From positions 1 to 64,000 of the forward strand of contig CAIWFH010000169.1 of assembly GCA_903911925.1 (NCBI GenBank): a DNA stretch of 64,000 nt. Reading direction: 5' to 3'. The notes under the pieces were generated by a model. The model worked only from the letters and a program-made list of their open reading frames with translations, had not been told where the DNA came from and searched no databases. This document shows positions 35,627-43,470 of this stretch, one piece after another (position 1 is the first letter of the stretch; each line of letters begins with the position of its first letter). A program made the position numbers and the translations under genes. This DNA comes from an uncultured Acidobacteriaceae bacterium (lineage in GTDB: Bacteria; Acidobacteriota; Terriglobia; Terriglobales; Acidobacteriaceae).

Positions 35627-37156
35627 CTACGTCAGCTTGATGACCACCGCATCGTCAGACGGGCGAGTCTCCGGCATATGCAGGGTAAGGCCATCGGGCG
35701 TCCATTCCCATTTCAAGGGCTCCTTCGATCCCAGTAACTCGGCTTTGCGCAGCGGGCCGCCGGGCAAGGGAGTGTCGCGCTTGAGCGAGGCTACCTTCAC
35801 TTCGCTTCCCGGCGCTCCCATCACCAGTACATAAAACGCCTTGCCGCGGGTGGTGAATCGAATATCCTGCGCGGTGAAGTCGTGGATGTGATCGGCGACG
35901 TATGATCCGGCCTTGATCTGAGTGGGGCCTTCGCCAAAGTGTTCTGCGGGGCGGGAGTCGTAGATGGCTTCGCCGTTGGTGCGCAACCATGCGCCAATCT
36001 GGCGCAGGCGCAGTTGCGTCTCATCGGGAATGGTGCCATCGGCGCGCGGGCCTACGTCGAGCAGCAGATTACCGTTCTTTGAGACCACGTCGATCAACTG
36101 GTGAAGGATGCGGCCCGCTGATTTGTAGTTGGGCTTGGAGATATAGCACCAGGAGTCCCAATCGAGCACGTCGTCGGTTTGCCAGGCGTAGGCGGCCTTG
36201 TCGGTCAGCTGGCCGGCCTCGATGTCGATGAGGCCGGAACCAACGGCGAAGTCCTTGTCCTTGTAAGTGAGCACGCGGTCATCGCCGCAGTTGTAGAAGT
36301 GCGCCATCATCTGCTGGCGATACATTTCAGGAATCGTCTGCACGCGGTTGTCGAAGTAGATGATGTCAGGATGGTAGCGGTCAACCACCTCGTTTACCTT
36401 GTCGCGCCATATCTCGCAGAAGCGCTGTGTGGGTGGCGGCTCGGGATGCGCAAAGTTGAATGCGCCCGGAGCGTTCTCCGCATAATCCTTGGGAGTTGGC
36501 GAAGGCGTGAACTTCTGCGCCCAGTAAAGGTCGGCGAGTTCGGGCTTGTAGATGTCGGCGTCGGCCTGCGGACTTGTGTACCAACCCCAGAGCCACTGGT
36601 GATGGAACGAGGTATAGAACTTCAGCCCCTGCTTGCGGACGGCGCGCTCCATCAGGCCGACAATGTCGCGCTTCGGCCCCATCTTCGCGGCGTTCCAGCG
36701 ATTGATGCGGCTATCCCACATTGAGAAGCCGTCGGCGTGCTCGGCCACCGGGCCCACATAACGGGCGCCGGCATCTTTAAATAGAGTCACCCAGGCGTCG
36801 GGGTCGAAGTGCTCAGCGGTGAAGGCCGCGGCAAAGTCCTTGTAGCCAAACTTGTCCAGACTTCCATACGTCGCAAGGTGATGCTCGTACTCAGGCCTTC
36901 CCGGCAGGTACATCCAGTGCGGATACCACTCGTTGCCAAAGGCGGGAACGGAATACAGTCCCCAGTGGAAGTAAATGCCGAACTTGGCGTTGCGATACCA
37001 CTCCGGCGTGGTGTGCTGCTGCAGCGAGTCCCACTGCGGTAGGTATGTTTTATGGCTGGATTGCGCGGCTGCGTCGATGGCCATGGCGACGGGCGGCAGC
37101 GAAGCGGCGGAGCCTGCGGCGAGCATTTTAAGCGCGGAGCGACGGGAAATGGGCAT
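35627..37156 (-). CDS. GH29 alpha-L-fucosidase, Tat-exported
   Basis: A 509-residue glycoside hydrolase of family 29, which releases alpha-linked L-fucose. ATG at 37156 has AAGGAG seven bases upstream and starts MPISRRSALKMLAAG, a Tat signal. The family opening WYRNAKFGIYFHWGLYSVPA is followed by AGARYVGPVAEHADGFSMWDS, and YHPDIIYFDN contains the probable nucleophile Asp. NGNLLLDVGPRADGTIP is also diagnostic. The C-terminal part is beta-rich. The open frame extends upstream to 37570 without support. It stands alone, convergent with ppc, and fits the window's set of exported exo-glycosidases. Confidence 0.93.
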   Translation of the reverse strand: MPISRRSALKMLAAGSAASLPPVAMAIDAAAQSSHKTYLPQWDSLQQHTTPEWYRNAKFGIYFHWGLYSVPAFGNEWYPHWMYLPGRPEYEHHLATYGSLDKFGYKDFAAAFTAEHFDPDAWVTLFKDAGARYVGPVAEHADGFSMWDSRINRWNAAKMGPKRDIVGLMERAVRKQGLKFYTSFHHQWLWGWYTSPQADADIYKPELADLYWAQKFTPSPTPKDYAENAPGAFNFAHPEPPPTQRFCEIWRDKVNEVVDRYHPDIIYFDNRVQTIPEMYRQQMMAHFYNCGDDRVLTYKDKDFAVGSGLIDIEAGQLTDKAAYAWQTDDVLDWDSWCYISKPNYKSAGRILHQLIDVVSKNGNLLLDVGPRADGTIPDETQLRLRQIGAWLRTNGEAIYDSRPAEHFGEGPTQIKAGSYVADHIHDFTAQDIRFTTRGKAFYVLVMGAPGSEVKVASLKRDTPLPGGPLRKAELLGSKEPLKWEWTPDGLTLHMPETRPSDDAVVIKLT

Positions 37157-37350
37157 TGGGACTCTCCTTGGCGTACGGCACCATGCGGGCTTGCCGGGAA
37201 ACGAGAATCTTACAATGCAAACCTTTACAAGGCAATCGCTTGGATGCGAAAGTCCATCCCTGAAAATCGCGGCGGCGCCCGGATCAATCTGGACGCCGCT
37301 GTAGCTTCGTTCGCGTTCGGAAAATCTCCTCACGCTCCGGTGAGTGCTAT

Positions 37351-37797
37351 CTAAGTCAGAGGTCGCCCGGCAGGATCGGGGGCAGCCCCGGCACGGCTCG
37401 AGGCCGGCACTGCGCCACTCTCCTTCGTTTCCCTGATCTTCGCCAGCAGGTCGGTGGGGTGCACCGGCTTGGCCAGAATCTCGAAGTCGTGCCCGGCGGC
37501 TCGTGCCTCGGCTAGCAGTCCTACGGTCGCGGCCTGGCCTGAGAACAAGAGCACCTTGCAGTTGGGACATTCCTTCTGAATCCGGATGGCCAACTCGATC
37601 CCCGATATCTGCGGCATGATCACGTCTGAGATGAGCAGGTCAGGCGGAGTGGCGCGGGCCGCCTCAAGCACGTCGACTGGCCCGCTGAACGATACCGCGT
37701 CGTAGCCCTTGCTGCGCAGGATCAGCCCCAGGCTCGACGCGATGATGAACTCGTCGTCAACCACAAAGATGCGAAGGCGCTTACTGGATTGGGTCAT
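37351..37797 (-). CDS. Single-domain response regulator
   Basis: A 148-residue receiver domain with no output domain. It starts at ATG 37797 after AGGAGG; an in-frame upstream ATG at 37839 is less likely. Acidic pocket residues are in IFVVDDEFIIA, the phospho-acceptor in PDLLISDVIMPQISG, and the conserved Lys in EILAKPVHPTDLL. A proline/alanine-rich tail follows. With no kinase beside it, it may act in a phosphorelay or on a protein target. Confidence 0.9.
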   Translation of the reverse strand: MTQSSKRLRIFVVDDEFIIASSLGLILRSKGYDAVSFSGPVDVLEAARATPPDLLISDVIMPQISGIELAIRIQKECPNCKVLLFSGQAATVGLLAEARAAGHDFEILAKPVHPTDLLAKIRETKESGAVPASSRAGAAPDPAGRPLT

Positions 37798-37965
37798 GAA
37801 ACCTCCTGTTTCAAGCGGTTGCCGATCGGCTTGGAGCATGTATCAAAAATCCGGTTTGTGTCAGTCGTCCACCGTCGTTGCCGACCCGCGGTGAATGAAA
37901 CATCGCATACATTAGGCCGTCGACGATTCCGGCCCCAGAGGGCCATGGAAAATAGCCCAGGGCCT

Positions 37966-38002
37966 GGGTCCCCGAGCGACAGATCTTCGTCGCTGGGGGT
38001 GG
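37966..38002. repeat. REP-like palindrome, family 3
   Basis: Reading the minus strand, CCCCAGCGAC and GTCGCTCGGGG arms flank an 8-nt loop; this is the same element as at 47060-47096 and inside ppc. Confidence 0.65.
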
Positions 38003-38149
38003 AGGACAAGCGCAGCGCAGTCCTGGGAACGCAACCGAAGGATGACCCAAGCCCCGTAGGGGCGATCGAATCATCACCGGCAGTTTCTTTTTAGGGCCGG
38101 ACTTCGCAAACTGCGGAAAATCTTTTCTTGATCCAGAAATCGCTCCGTT

Positions 38150-38306
38150 TTGAAAGGGTACGGCTTTATCCGTGCCGCGCGAAAATGAAAAGACTGGGCT
38201 TTAGCTTCTGCGGAAACGGATCTTCAAACATCTGCGTTCCCTCGGCGGCTAAAGCCGATTCTCGTTTTGCTGACATTGCGGCGCGGCTGAAGCCGCGCCC
38301 TTTCAA
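38150..38306. repeat. Nested REP-like palindromes (BIME-like), family 4
   Basis: Outer arms TTGAAAGGG (38150-38158) and CCCTTTCAA (38298-38306) enclose inner arms GGCTTTAGC (38197-38205) and GCTAAAGCC (38248-38256). Each outer end also carries its own hairpin, for example GGCGCGGCT/AGCCGCGCC at 38280-38299. This is the layout of two repeat units in opposite orientation. Confidence 0.65.
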
Positions 38307-38470
38307 GGCAATTGCGTTCTTGTTGAAAGTGACGATTGTTCGAGGTCCAACCTGACTGTTTGATGCGGGGCGAAATCAACAAGCCGCATTCCCCCGGGGG
38401 CGAGCAACGAAAATTGTCCGGGGTGAGTCCCGGCGACGGATCATTCTTTCAGCGGGGGGGACCATTCCCT

Positions 38471-38555
38471 AAGCGGAAGGAGCAGAGACTTTCACGCCTC
38501 TGAATACCGATTCTTTTAGCGGAAGGAGCAGGGGCCTTCAGGCCCCTGGATACCT
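38471..38555 (+). repeat. Tandem pair of 38-bp repeats
   Basis: AGCGGAAGGAGCAGAGACTT (38472-) and AGCGGAAGGAGCAGGGGCCT (38518-) begin two similar units that end TCTGAATACC and CCTGGATACC. Each contains a short hairpin (CAGAG/CTCTG or AGGGGCC/GGCCCCT). Confidence 0.65.
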
Positions 38556-38757
38556 AGGCGTAATAATCTGCAATCGGGTCGCGCAGGCTTGTACAAAATC
38601 TGATTCGGGCACCAGGGCGTTTTCGCGGGCAATCAGGGTGGCGGAGGTCGAGTTCCCGAATGCAAGCTAAGGCCCGTGGTCTCCGAATGCGAGAGACCGG
38701 GGATACCAGATCAAGGGGAGAACTGACATCTTCGGGACCAGGGCCACCTGCCGTCCT

Positions 38758-39579
38758 TTACTTTCTTCCGTATGACTTGAGTTCATCCCGGCTGATTTCC
38801 GCCGAGGGTACAAGCCTGTAGTGTTTCTCCTCCACGATTACGACCTGGCCGTCTTCAACCGCAAGTTCAAACATGGCGATCTTTTTCTTCTTGTCTTCGA
38901 TATCGATGAACTGAGCAGAGACTGAGCGACATACAAGCGAGGGGAATTTCTCGGCACAGCAGGCCAGGTCCCGATTCGTCTGCACCACCGCCAGTTGATC
39001 TTTTCCGCCCTTTGCTTGAACGGGGATCACGAATTGCACGCCCTGCCGGTCCAGAGCCACATAGACCTCGTCGATCTCGATCTGACCGATGCCCTTGACC
39101 GTGGTGCGCATGTGGTTCTGAAGCGAATAGGCCGTTACTCCGAGGAAAATATCGATGAGGCGGTTGTATCGGACCCTCGCCAACAAAGCCTGCTCGTCGT
39201 TCAGTGCGTACGCTCCGATAATCTCTGGCGTGGCATCCGGAATCTTGATCGCTCTCAAACTTGGATTCGGCAAGATTCTATTGGCTGGCACCAGGCAAAA
39301 CCGATACAGAGCGCTGCCGGCCCCTGCAATAATCCATTCCATTCCTTCGGGCTGAGTCTCAATGATCTTCTTGGGTAACGAAGTCCGATACCGAATTGCA
39401 TAAACGACATCGCCAAGGTTCTCGGGTAGAACAATCCTAAGGGCCTTGGCGGCACGTTTGAGATCTTTGCGCTCGAACCCGATCTCGGTATCGCCGTCCT
39501 TATACGCACCAAAATCCTTGTCGAAAAAGATGTGCTCCAGGAGTCGCTTGTAGCGGTTTTCTATTTTCACAGGAACCAA
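38758..39579 (-). CDS. Putative type II restriction endonuclease
   Basis: A 273-residue protein, probably the cutting partner of the methyltransferase on the other strand. The core GQIEIDEVYVALDRQGVQFV followed by IPVQAKGGKDQL has the Asp...Q-x-K spacing of a PD-(D/E)xK nuclease, with Gln in place of the usual Glu/Asp. An N-terminal 120-residue part may recognise DNA. TTG at 39579 follows AGGA by six bases and gives the longest protein; GTG at 39570 is an alternative. The family is judged from the motif and from the Vsr-methyltransferase neighbours, so the target site is unknown. Confidence 0.75.
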   Translation of the reverse strand: MVPVKIENRYKRLLEHIFFDKDFGAYKDGDTEIGFERKDLKRAAKALRIVLPENLGDVVYAIRYRTSLPKKIIETQPEGMEWIIAGAGSALYRFCLVPANRILPNPSLRAIKIPDATPEIIGAYALNDEQALLARVRYNRLIDIFLGVTAYSLQNHMRTTVKGIGQIEIDEVYVALDRQGVQFVIPVQAKGGKDQLAVVQTNRDLACCAEKFPSLVCRSVSAQFIDIEDKKKKIAMFELAVEDGQVVIVEEKHYRLVPSAEISRDELKSYGRK

Positions 39580-39739
39580 TTTTTTCCTCGCAACCCGATT
39601 AGGTCAAGTTCTGGCACTGGCTTACATCTCGTTCCCCCCGCTTTCTCGGATATGCGACGAGACATTTGGCCAGCGTTTGTTGCAAGGATAATAATGCACG
39701 GTAGAACGATCACGTTTCGACGGAACGAGACTTCGCACC

Positions 39740-40186
39740 ATGGTCGACAACCGATCACCCGAGAGCCGAAGTGCACTGATGTCCCGGATTGGCGGAAAGG
39801 ATACCGCCCCGGAATTGATGGTTCGTCGGCTTCTGCATGCCCTTGGGTACAGATTCCGACTGCACAGTCGAGATTTGCCCGGTTCTCCCGACATCGTTTT
39901 TCCATCGCGGCAGAAGGTGATTTTCGTAAACGGCTGCTTTTGGCATGCCCATGGGTGCCCGATTGGCCGTCCTCCGAAATCCCGCCCCGAGTTCTGGCTG
40001 CCAAAACTGCAAGGCAATCGGCGAAAGGACGCGCGAAATTTGCGGGCATTGCGCGAATCGGGTTGGGGCGTGTTGACCATCTGGCAATGTCAGACAAGGC
40101 TCCGTGAAGGGATGGAAAGGCGGCTCATTTCCTTTCTGGGACCACCGGGGAAAATTCCGATCGACAATTCTCCAAGAACCCGGTAA
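39740..40186 (+). CDS. vsr: Very short patch repair endonuclease (Vsr)
   Basis: A 148-residue Vsr-type nickase. It repairs T:G mismatches that arise when methylated cytosine deaminates at the target of a companion C5 methyltransferase. Diagnostic motifs are SRIGGKDTAPELMVRRLL, GSPDIVFPSRQKVIFVNG with the catalytic Asp, and GCFWHAHGC with zinc- and metal-binding residues. It lies 29 bases before the methyltransferase gene on the same strand, so they are probably co-transcribed. The ribosome site is weak. Confidence 0.93.
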   Translation: MVDNRSPESRSALMSRIGGKDTAPELMVRRLLHALGYRFRLHSRDLPGSPDIVFPSRQKVIFVNGCFWHAHGCPIGRPPKSRPEFWLPKLQGNRRKDARNLRALRESGWGVLTIWQCQTRLREGMERRLISFLGPPGKIPIDNSPRTR

Positions 40187-40215
40187 GCTGATACCTGAAA
40201 GGCAGGAGTTTACAG

Positions 40216-41565
40216 ATGCCAAGGCCGATCGGAATCGATTTGTTTGCCGGCGCCGGAGGCCTCGGATTGGGCTTCGAGCAGGCCGGTTTCGATGTCGTGG
40301 CCGCAGTCGAAATCGATCCCATTCATTCCGCTGTCCACGCGTACAACTTTCCTCGGTGCGTCATGCTGCCGCGGTCAGTTGCCGGTTTGACCGGAGACGA
40401 AATAAGGCAACGGGCAGGAATAGGACGTCGGCACGTCGATGTTGTATTCGGTGGCGCCCCCTGCCAGGGCTTCTCGATGATGGGCCATCGCGCCCTCGAC
40501 GACCCGCGCAACAGCCTTGTTCGGGAATTCGTACGCATCGTAGCCGAACTGAAAGCCTCCTATTTTGTCTTCGAGAACGTCAAGGGTCTCACGGTCGGGG
40601 AACATAAGGTCATCCTGGAAGAGTTGATCGAGGAATTCGCGAGCCTGGGCTATCGGACACGGCTCCCTTGGAAGGTTTTGGACACGGCAGATTACGGCGC
40701 GCCGCAACATCGCGAACGACTAATCCTGATGGGCGCAAGAACCGGGGTTCGATTACCAGAGTATCCGGAAGCGATGTTTCGGCCTGCCGATGTTGATAAG
40801 CGGGGGTTGCTTCCGCAGGGTCCGTCCTGCCGGGATGCGCTGGCAGACATTCCGGATGCCGAGCAATTCGATACCCTTGTCAACGACGACGAAGTTCCGA
40901 CGGCAGAGTGGGGGCGCCCTAGCCGTTACGCTCGGGAAATGCGGTGCGTCGGAGGCGATTCGTGGCACTTCGGCTACGTGAGGCGGTGGGACCGGCGCCT
41001 CCTCACTTCCAGCCTGCGAACGGAGCACACAGAGATTTCGAGAAGGCGATTTGAAGCGACGCCACAGGGGCAGGTAGAGCCCATATCCCGGTTCTACAAA
41101 CTGTCAGCTGAGGGGTTGAGTAACACGCTTAGGGCGGGAACCGACTCGTCTCGGGGAGCTTTTACGAGCCCAAGACCGATCCACTACGACCACCCGCGCT
41201 GCATAACAGTCCGCGAAATGGCCAGACTTCACGGATTTCCAGACTGGTTCCGCTTCCATCAAACCAAGTGGCATGGCGCGAGGCAGATTGGCAACGCAGT
41301 CCCCCCGCCACTTGCCAGGGCCGTAGCGATGCAGGTCATTAGGGCTCTCGGCAACGGGCCACGGCGGCCGGAGGATGTTATCTCGCTTGGGGACCCAAAA
41401 CTTTTGCGCCTGGGAATGTCGGATGCTGCAGACTATTTCGGGGTTCCGGTTGTGATAGGCAAACGAGATCGGAAGAGCGGCTCAAAAAAGCGGAAGCAGC
41501 ACGAGATTGAGGCAGAATTGACCTTGGAATTTCCATTCGATGGACAGATTCCGATCAACTTCTAA
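40216..41565 (+). CDS. dcm: DNA cytosine-C5 methyltransferase
   Basis: A 449-residue C5 methyltransferase. Motif I is IDLFAGAGGLGLGFEQAGFD, motif IV GGAPCQGFSMMGH with the catalytic Cys, motif VI FVFENVKGL, motif VIII QHRERLILMGAR and motif X QIGNAVPPPLARA. The region between VIII and IX (about 190-300) is the target recognition part. A 70-residue C-terminal extension rich in Lys and Arg (GKRDRKSGSKKRKQHE) follows, which is unusual. ATG at 40216 starts directly at motif I. It protects the cell from the neighbouring endonuclease; the gene name is used in the broad sense. Confidence 0.95.
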   Translation: MPRPIGIDLFAGAGGLGLGFEQAGFDVVAAVEIDPIHSAVHAYNFPRCVMLPRSVAGLTGDEIRQRAGIGRRHVDVVFGGAPCQGFSMMGHRALDDPRNSLVREFVRIVAELKASYFVFENVKGLTVGEHKVILEELIEEFASLGYRTRLPWKVLDTADYGAPQHRERLILMGARTGVRLPEYPEAMFRPADVDKRGLLPQGPSCRDALADIPDAEQFDTLVNDDEVPTAEWGRPSRYAREMRCVGGDSWHFGYVRRWDRRLLTSSLRTEHTEISRRRFEATPQGQVEPISRFYKLSAEGLSNTLRAGTDSSRGAFTSPRPIHYDHPRCITVREMARLHGFPDWFRFHQTKWHGARQIGNAVPPPLARAVAMQVIRALGNGPRRPEDVISLGDPKLLRLGMSDAADYFGVPVVIGKRDRKSGSKKRKQHEIEAELTLEFPFDGQIPINF

Positions 41566-41903
41566 GACCCGCGACGCATAGCAAGGCCGGGGAAAACACC
41601 ATTATCCAAGTCGTTTTCGCGAGAAAACCAATCTATCTTAATCAAAGCAAGCAAGTTAGCGCGACAAACCGCCACCAGAAATCCCACTTGTCCAAAATCG
41701 CCGAAAAACCGTGCATCTCCGCATGCACACATTTTGTGTGCCTTTTGGGTGCGGGGTTTACCACTTGGTTAGCACCGTTCGGCCTTTCATCCAACCGGAT
41801 ATAATCGCTGTTTGTTGAACTGAGGCTGGCTGTTCTGCGCCTGCGGGCGAAATAGGTTTGCGCAGCGTGCACGCCCCTCTGCCTTGAAAGGTGAACCCAT
41901 CCA
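41566..41903. other. Intergenic region with probable GH1 promoter
   Basis: About 340 bases between the methyltransferase and beta-glucosidase genes. It contains TATAAT at 41800-41805. Nothing else is recognised; the minus-strand frame here looks random. Confidence 0.5.
41800..41805 (+). promoter_or_regulatory. Possible -10 element (TATAAT)
   Basis: A perfect TATAAT lies about 100 bases upstream of the GH1 gene. The sequence 17-18 bases before it (GTTCGG) is a poor -35 match, so this is only a candidate; an activator or alternative sigma factor may be needed. Confidence 0.35.
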
Positions 41904-43349
41904 ATGAAGAACGTTACTCGTCGTGAATTTGGCAAGACTGTGGCCGCTGCGGCGGCTGTTGCGGCTGCCGGCATTGCGCTGCCGAAGTTCGCTTTCGGAG
42001 AGCCGCTGGGCGAGGCACGGCGCTTCCCCAAGGGCTTTTTGTGGGGCTGCGCTACGGCTTCGTATCAAGTGGAAGGCGGCGCGCAGGAAGATGGCCGCGG
42101 GCCGTCAAACTGGGACGTCTTCTCGCATACGCCGGGCAAGACCTACCAGGGCGACACGGGCGACGTGGCCGACGACTCCTACCACCGCTACAGGGAAGAC
42201 ATCCACCTGGCGCACAACCTGGGCCTGCAAACCATGCGCATGTCCATCTCATGGTCGAGGGTGTTTCCCAGCGGCACGGGCCAGGTAAATCAGAAGGGCC
42301 TGGATTACTACAACCGCGTGGTCGACGAGCTTTTGGCGAATCACATTACGCCGTACATCACCATGTTCCACTGGGATCTGCCGGCCGCGCTGCCGGGCGG
42401 ATGGCAAAACCGTGACACATCCAAGGCCTTTGCCGACTATGCGGGCTACATGGCAAAGCACCTGGGCGACCGCGTCAACCACTTCATGACCACGAACGAG
42501 TTCACCTGCTTTACCGATCTCGGCTACAAGGTGGGCCAGTTTGCGCCGGGGCTGAAGCTGCCTGATCGCGAGGCCAACCAGGTGCGGCACAACGGCATAT
42601 TGGCGCATGGGCTTGGGGTGCAGGCGATTCGCGCCAACACGCCGCACGGGACGCAGGTGGGGCTGGCCGAGAACGCCAACGTGTTTGTGCCGGTAATCGA
42701 GACGCCAGAGCATATTGAGGCCGCGCGCAAGGCCACACGCTTTGGCAACGCGCCCTTCCTGACCGCGCTGATGGAAGGCAGCTACATGAACGAGTACCTG
42801 GAGCACGAAGGCGCCAACGCGCCCAGGTTCGAGGCCAACGACTTCCGCGCCATCGGCAGTCCGCTGGACTTTGTGGGCCTGAACATCTACACGCCCACCT
42901 ATGTCCGCGCCGACCACTCGGCTTTGGGCTTCATGGTGGAGCAGCCGCCGACCTCGTATCCGCACATGGCTTCGCCGTGGCTGACCATCGGTCCGGAGTG
43001 CATCTACTGGGGCGTGCGCAACGTGTGCGACCTGTGGAAGGTGCCGGCGGTTTACATCACCGAGAATGGCTGCTCGTCAGACGACGTGGTGACGCCGGAA
43101 GGCCGCGTTGAAGATACCGATCGCGTGATGTACCTGCGCAATCATCTGACCCAACTGCATCGCGCCGTCGCAGAAAATTACCCCGTGAAGGGCTACTTCC
43201 TGTGGAGCCTTCTGGACAACTTTGAGTGGGCCGATGGCTACAGCAAGCGGTTCGGTATTCACTATGTTGACTTCAAAACCCAGAAACGGATTCCCAAGCT
43301 GAGCGCGGAGTGGTACCGCGAGGTGATTGCGAAGAACGAAGTGGAGTAG
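41904..43349 (+). CDS. GH1 beta-glucosidase, Tat-exported
   Basis: A 481-residue family 1 glycoside hydrolase that cleaves beta-glucosides or related beta-glycosides with retention. The N-terminus MKNVTRREFGKTVAAAAAVA is a Tat signal. FPKGFLWGCATASYQVEGG is the GH1 opening signature. The acid/base Glu is in HFMTTNEFTCF and the nucleophile in AVYITENGCSS. FLWSLLDNFEWADGYSKRFG closes the barrel. The acid/base motif reads NEF instead of the usual NEP. A strong hairpin lies just after the stop. It is probably a single-gene unit or co-transcribed with the following GH-like gene. Confidence 0.94.
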   Translation: MKNVTRREFGKTVAAAAAVAAAGIALPKFAFGEPLGEARRFPKGFLWGCATASYQVEGGAQEDGRGPSNWDVFSHTPGKTYQGDTGDVADDSYHRYREDIHLAHNLGLQTMRMSISWSRVFPSGTGQVNQKGLDYYNRVVDELLANHITPYITMFHWDLPAALPGGWQNRDTSKAFADYAGYMAKHLGDRVNHFMTTNEFTCFTDLGYKVGQFAPGLKLPDREANQVRHNGILAHGLGVQAIRANTPHGTQVGLAENANVFVPVIETPEHIEAARKATRFGNAPFLTALMEGSYMNEYLEHEGANAPRFEANDFRAIGSPLDFVGLNIYTPTYVRADHSALGFMVEQPPTSYPHMASPWLTIGPECIYWGVRNVCDLWKVPAVYITENGCSSDDVVTPEGRVEDTDRVMYLRNHLTQLHRAVAENYPVKGYFLWSLLDNFEWADGYSKRFGIHYVDFKTQKRIPKLSAEWYREVIAKNEVE

Positions 43350-43365
43350 GGGCTGATCATTTCAG

Positions 43366-43408
43366 AGCAAGAGGAGCCGCAATCCTTCCGGGGTTGCGGC
43401 TCTTTGCT
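43366..43408 (+). terminator. Terminator after GH1 gene
   Basis: GAGCCGCAA (43374-43382) and TTGCGGCTC (43394-43402) form a perfect 9-bp stem, extended by AGCAAGAG/CTTTGCT. A short T stretch follows. It probably ends the beta-glucosidase transcript. Confidence 0.7.
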
Positions 43409-43470
43409 GCATGGCGTGGGAACTCCGGCGAGTTGCACAAACCAGGTGGTTCATCGAAACTGGGTTAGCC

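Larger units (their letters stand above)
37798..38757. other. Repeat-rich intergenic region, 960 bp
   Basis: The longest gene-free stretch of the window. It holds a family 3 palindrome (37966-38002), a nested palindrome set (38150-38306), a tandem pair of repeats (38471-38555) and several GC-rich short inverted repeats. I see no credible gene. It borders the restriction-modification genes. Confidence 0.6.

Noticed and set aside
41642..42031. 129-residue minus frame upstream of the GH1 gene
   Set aside because: It runs antisense into the GH1 signal peptide region and shows no recognisable sequence.
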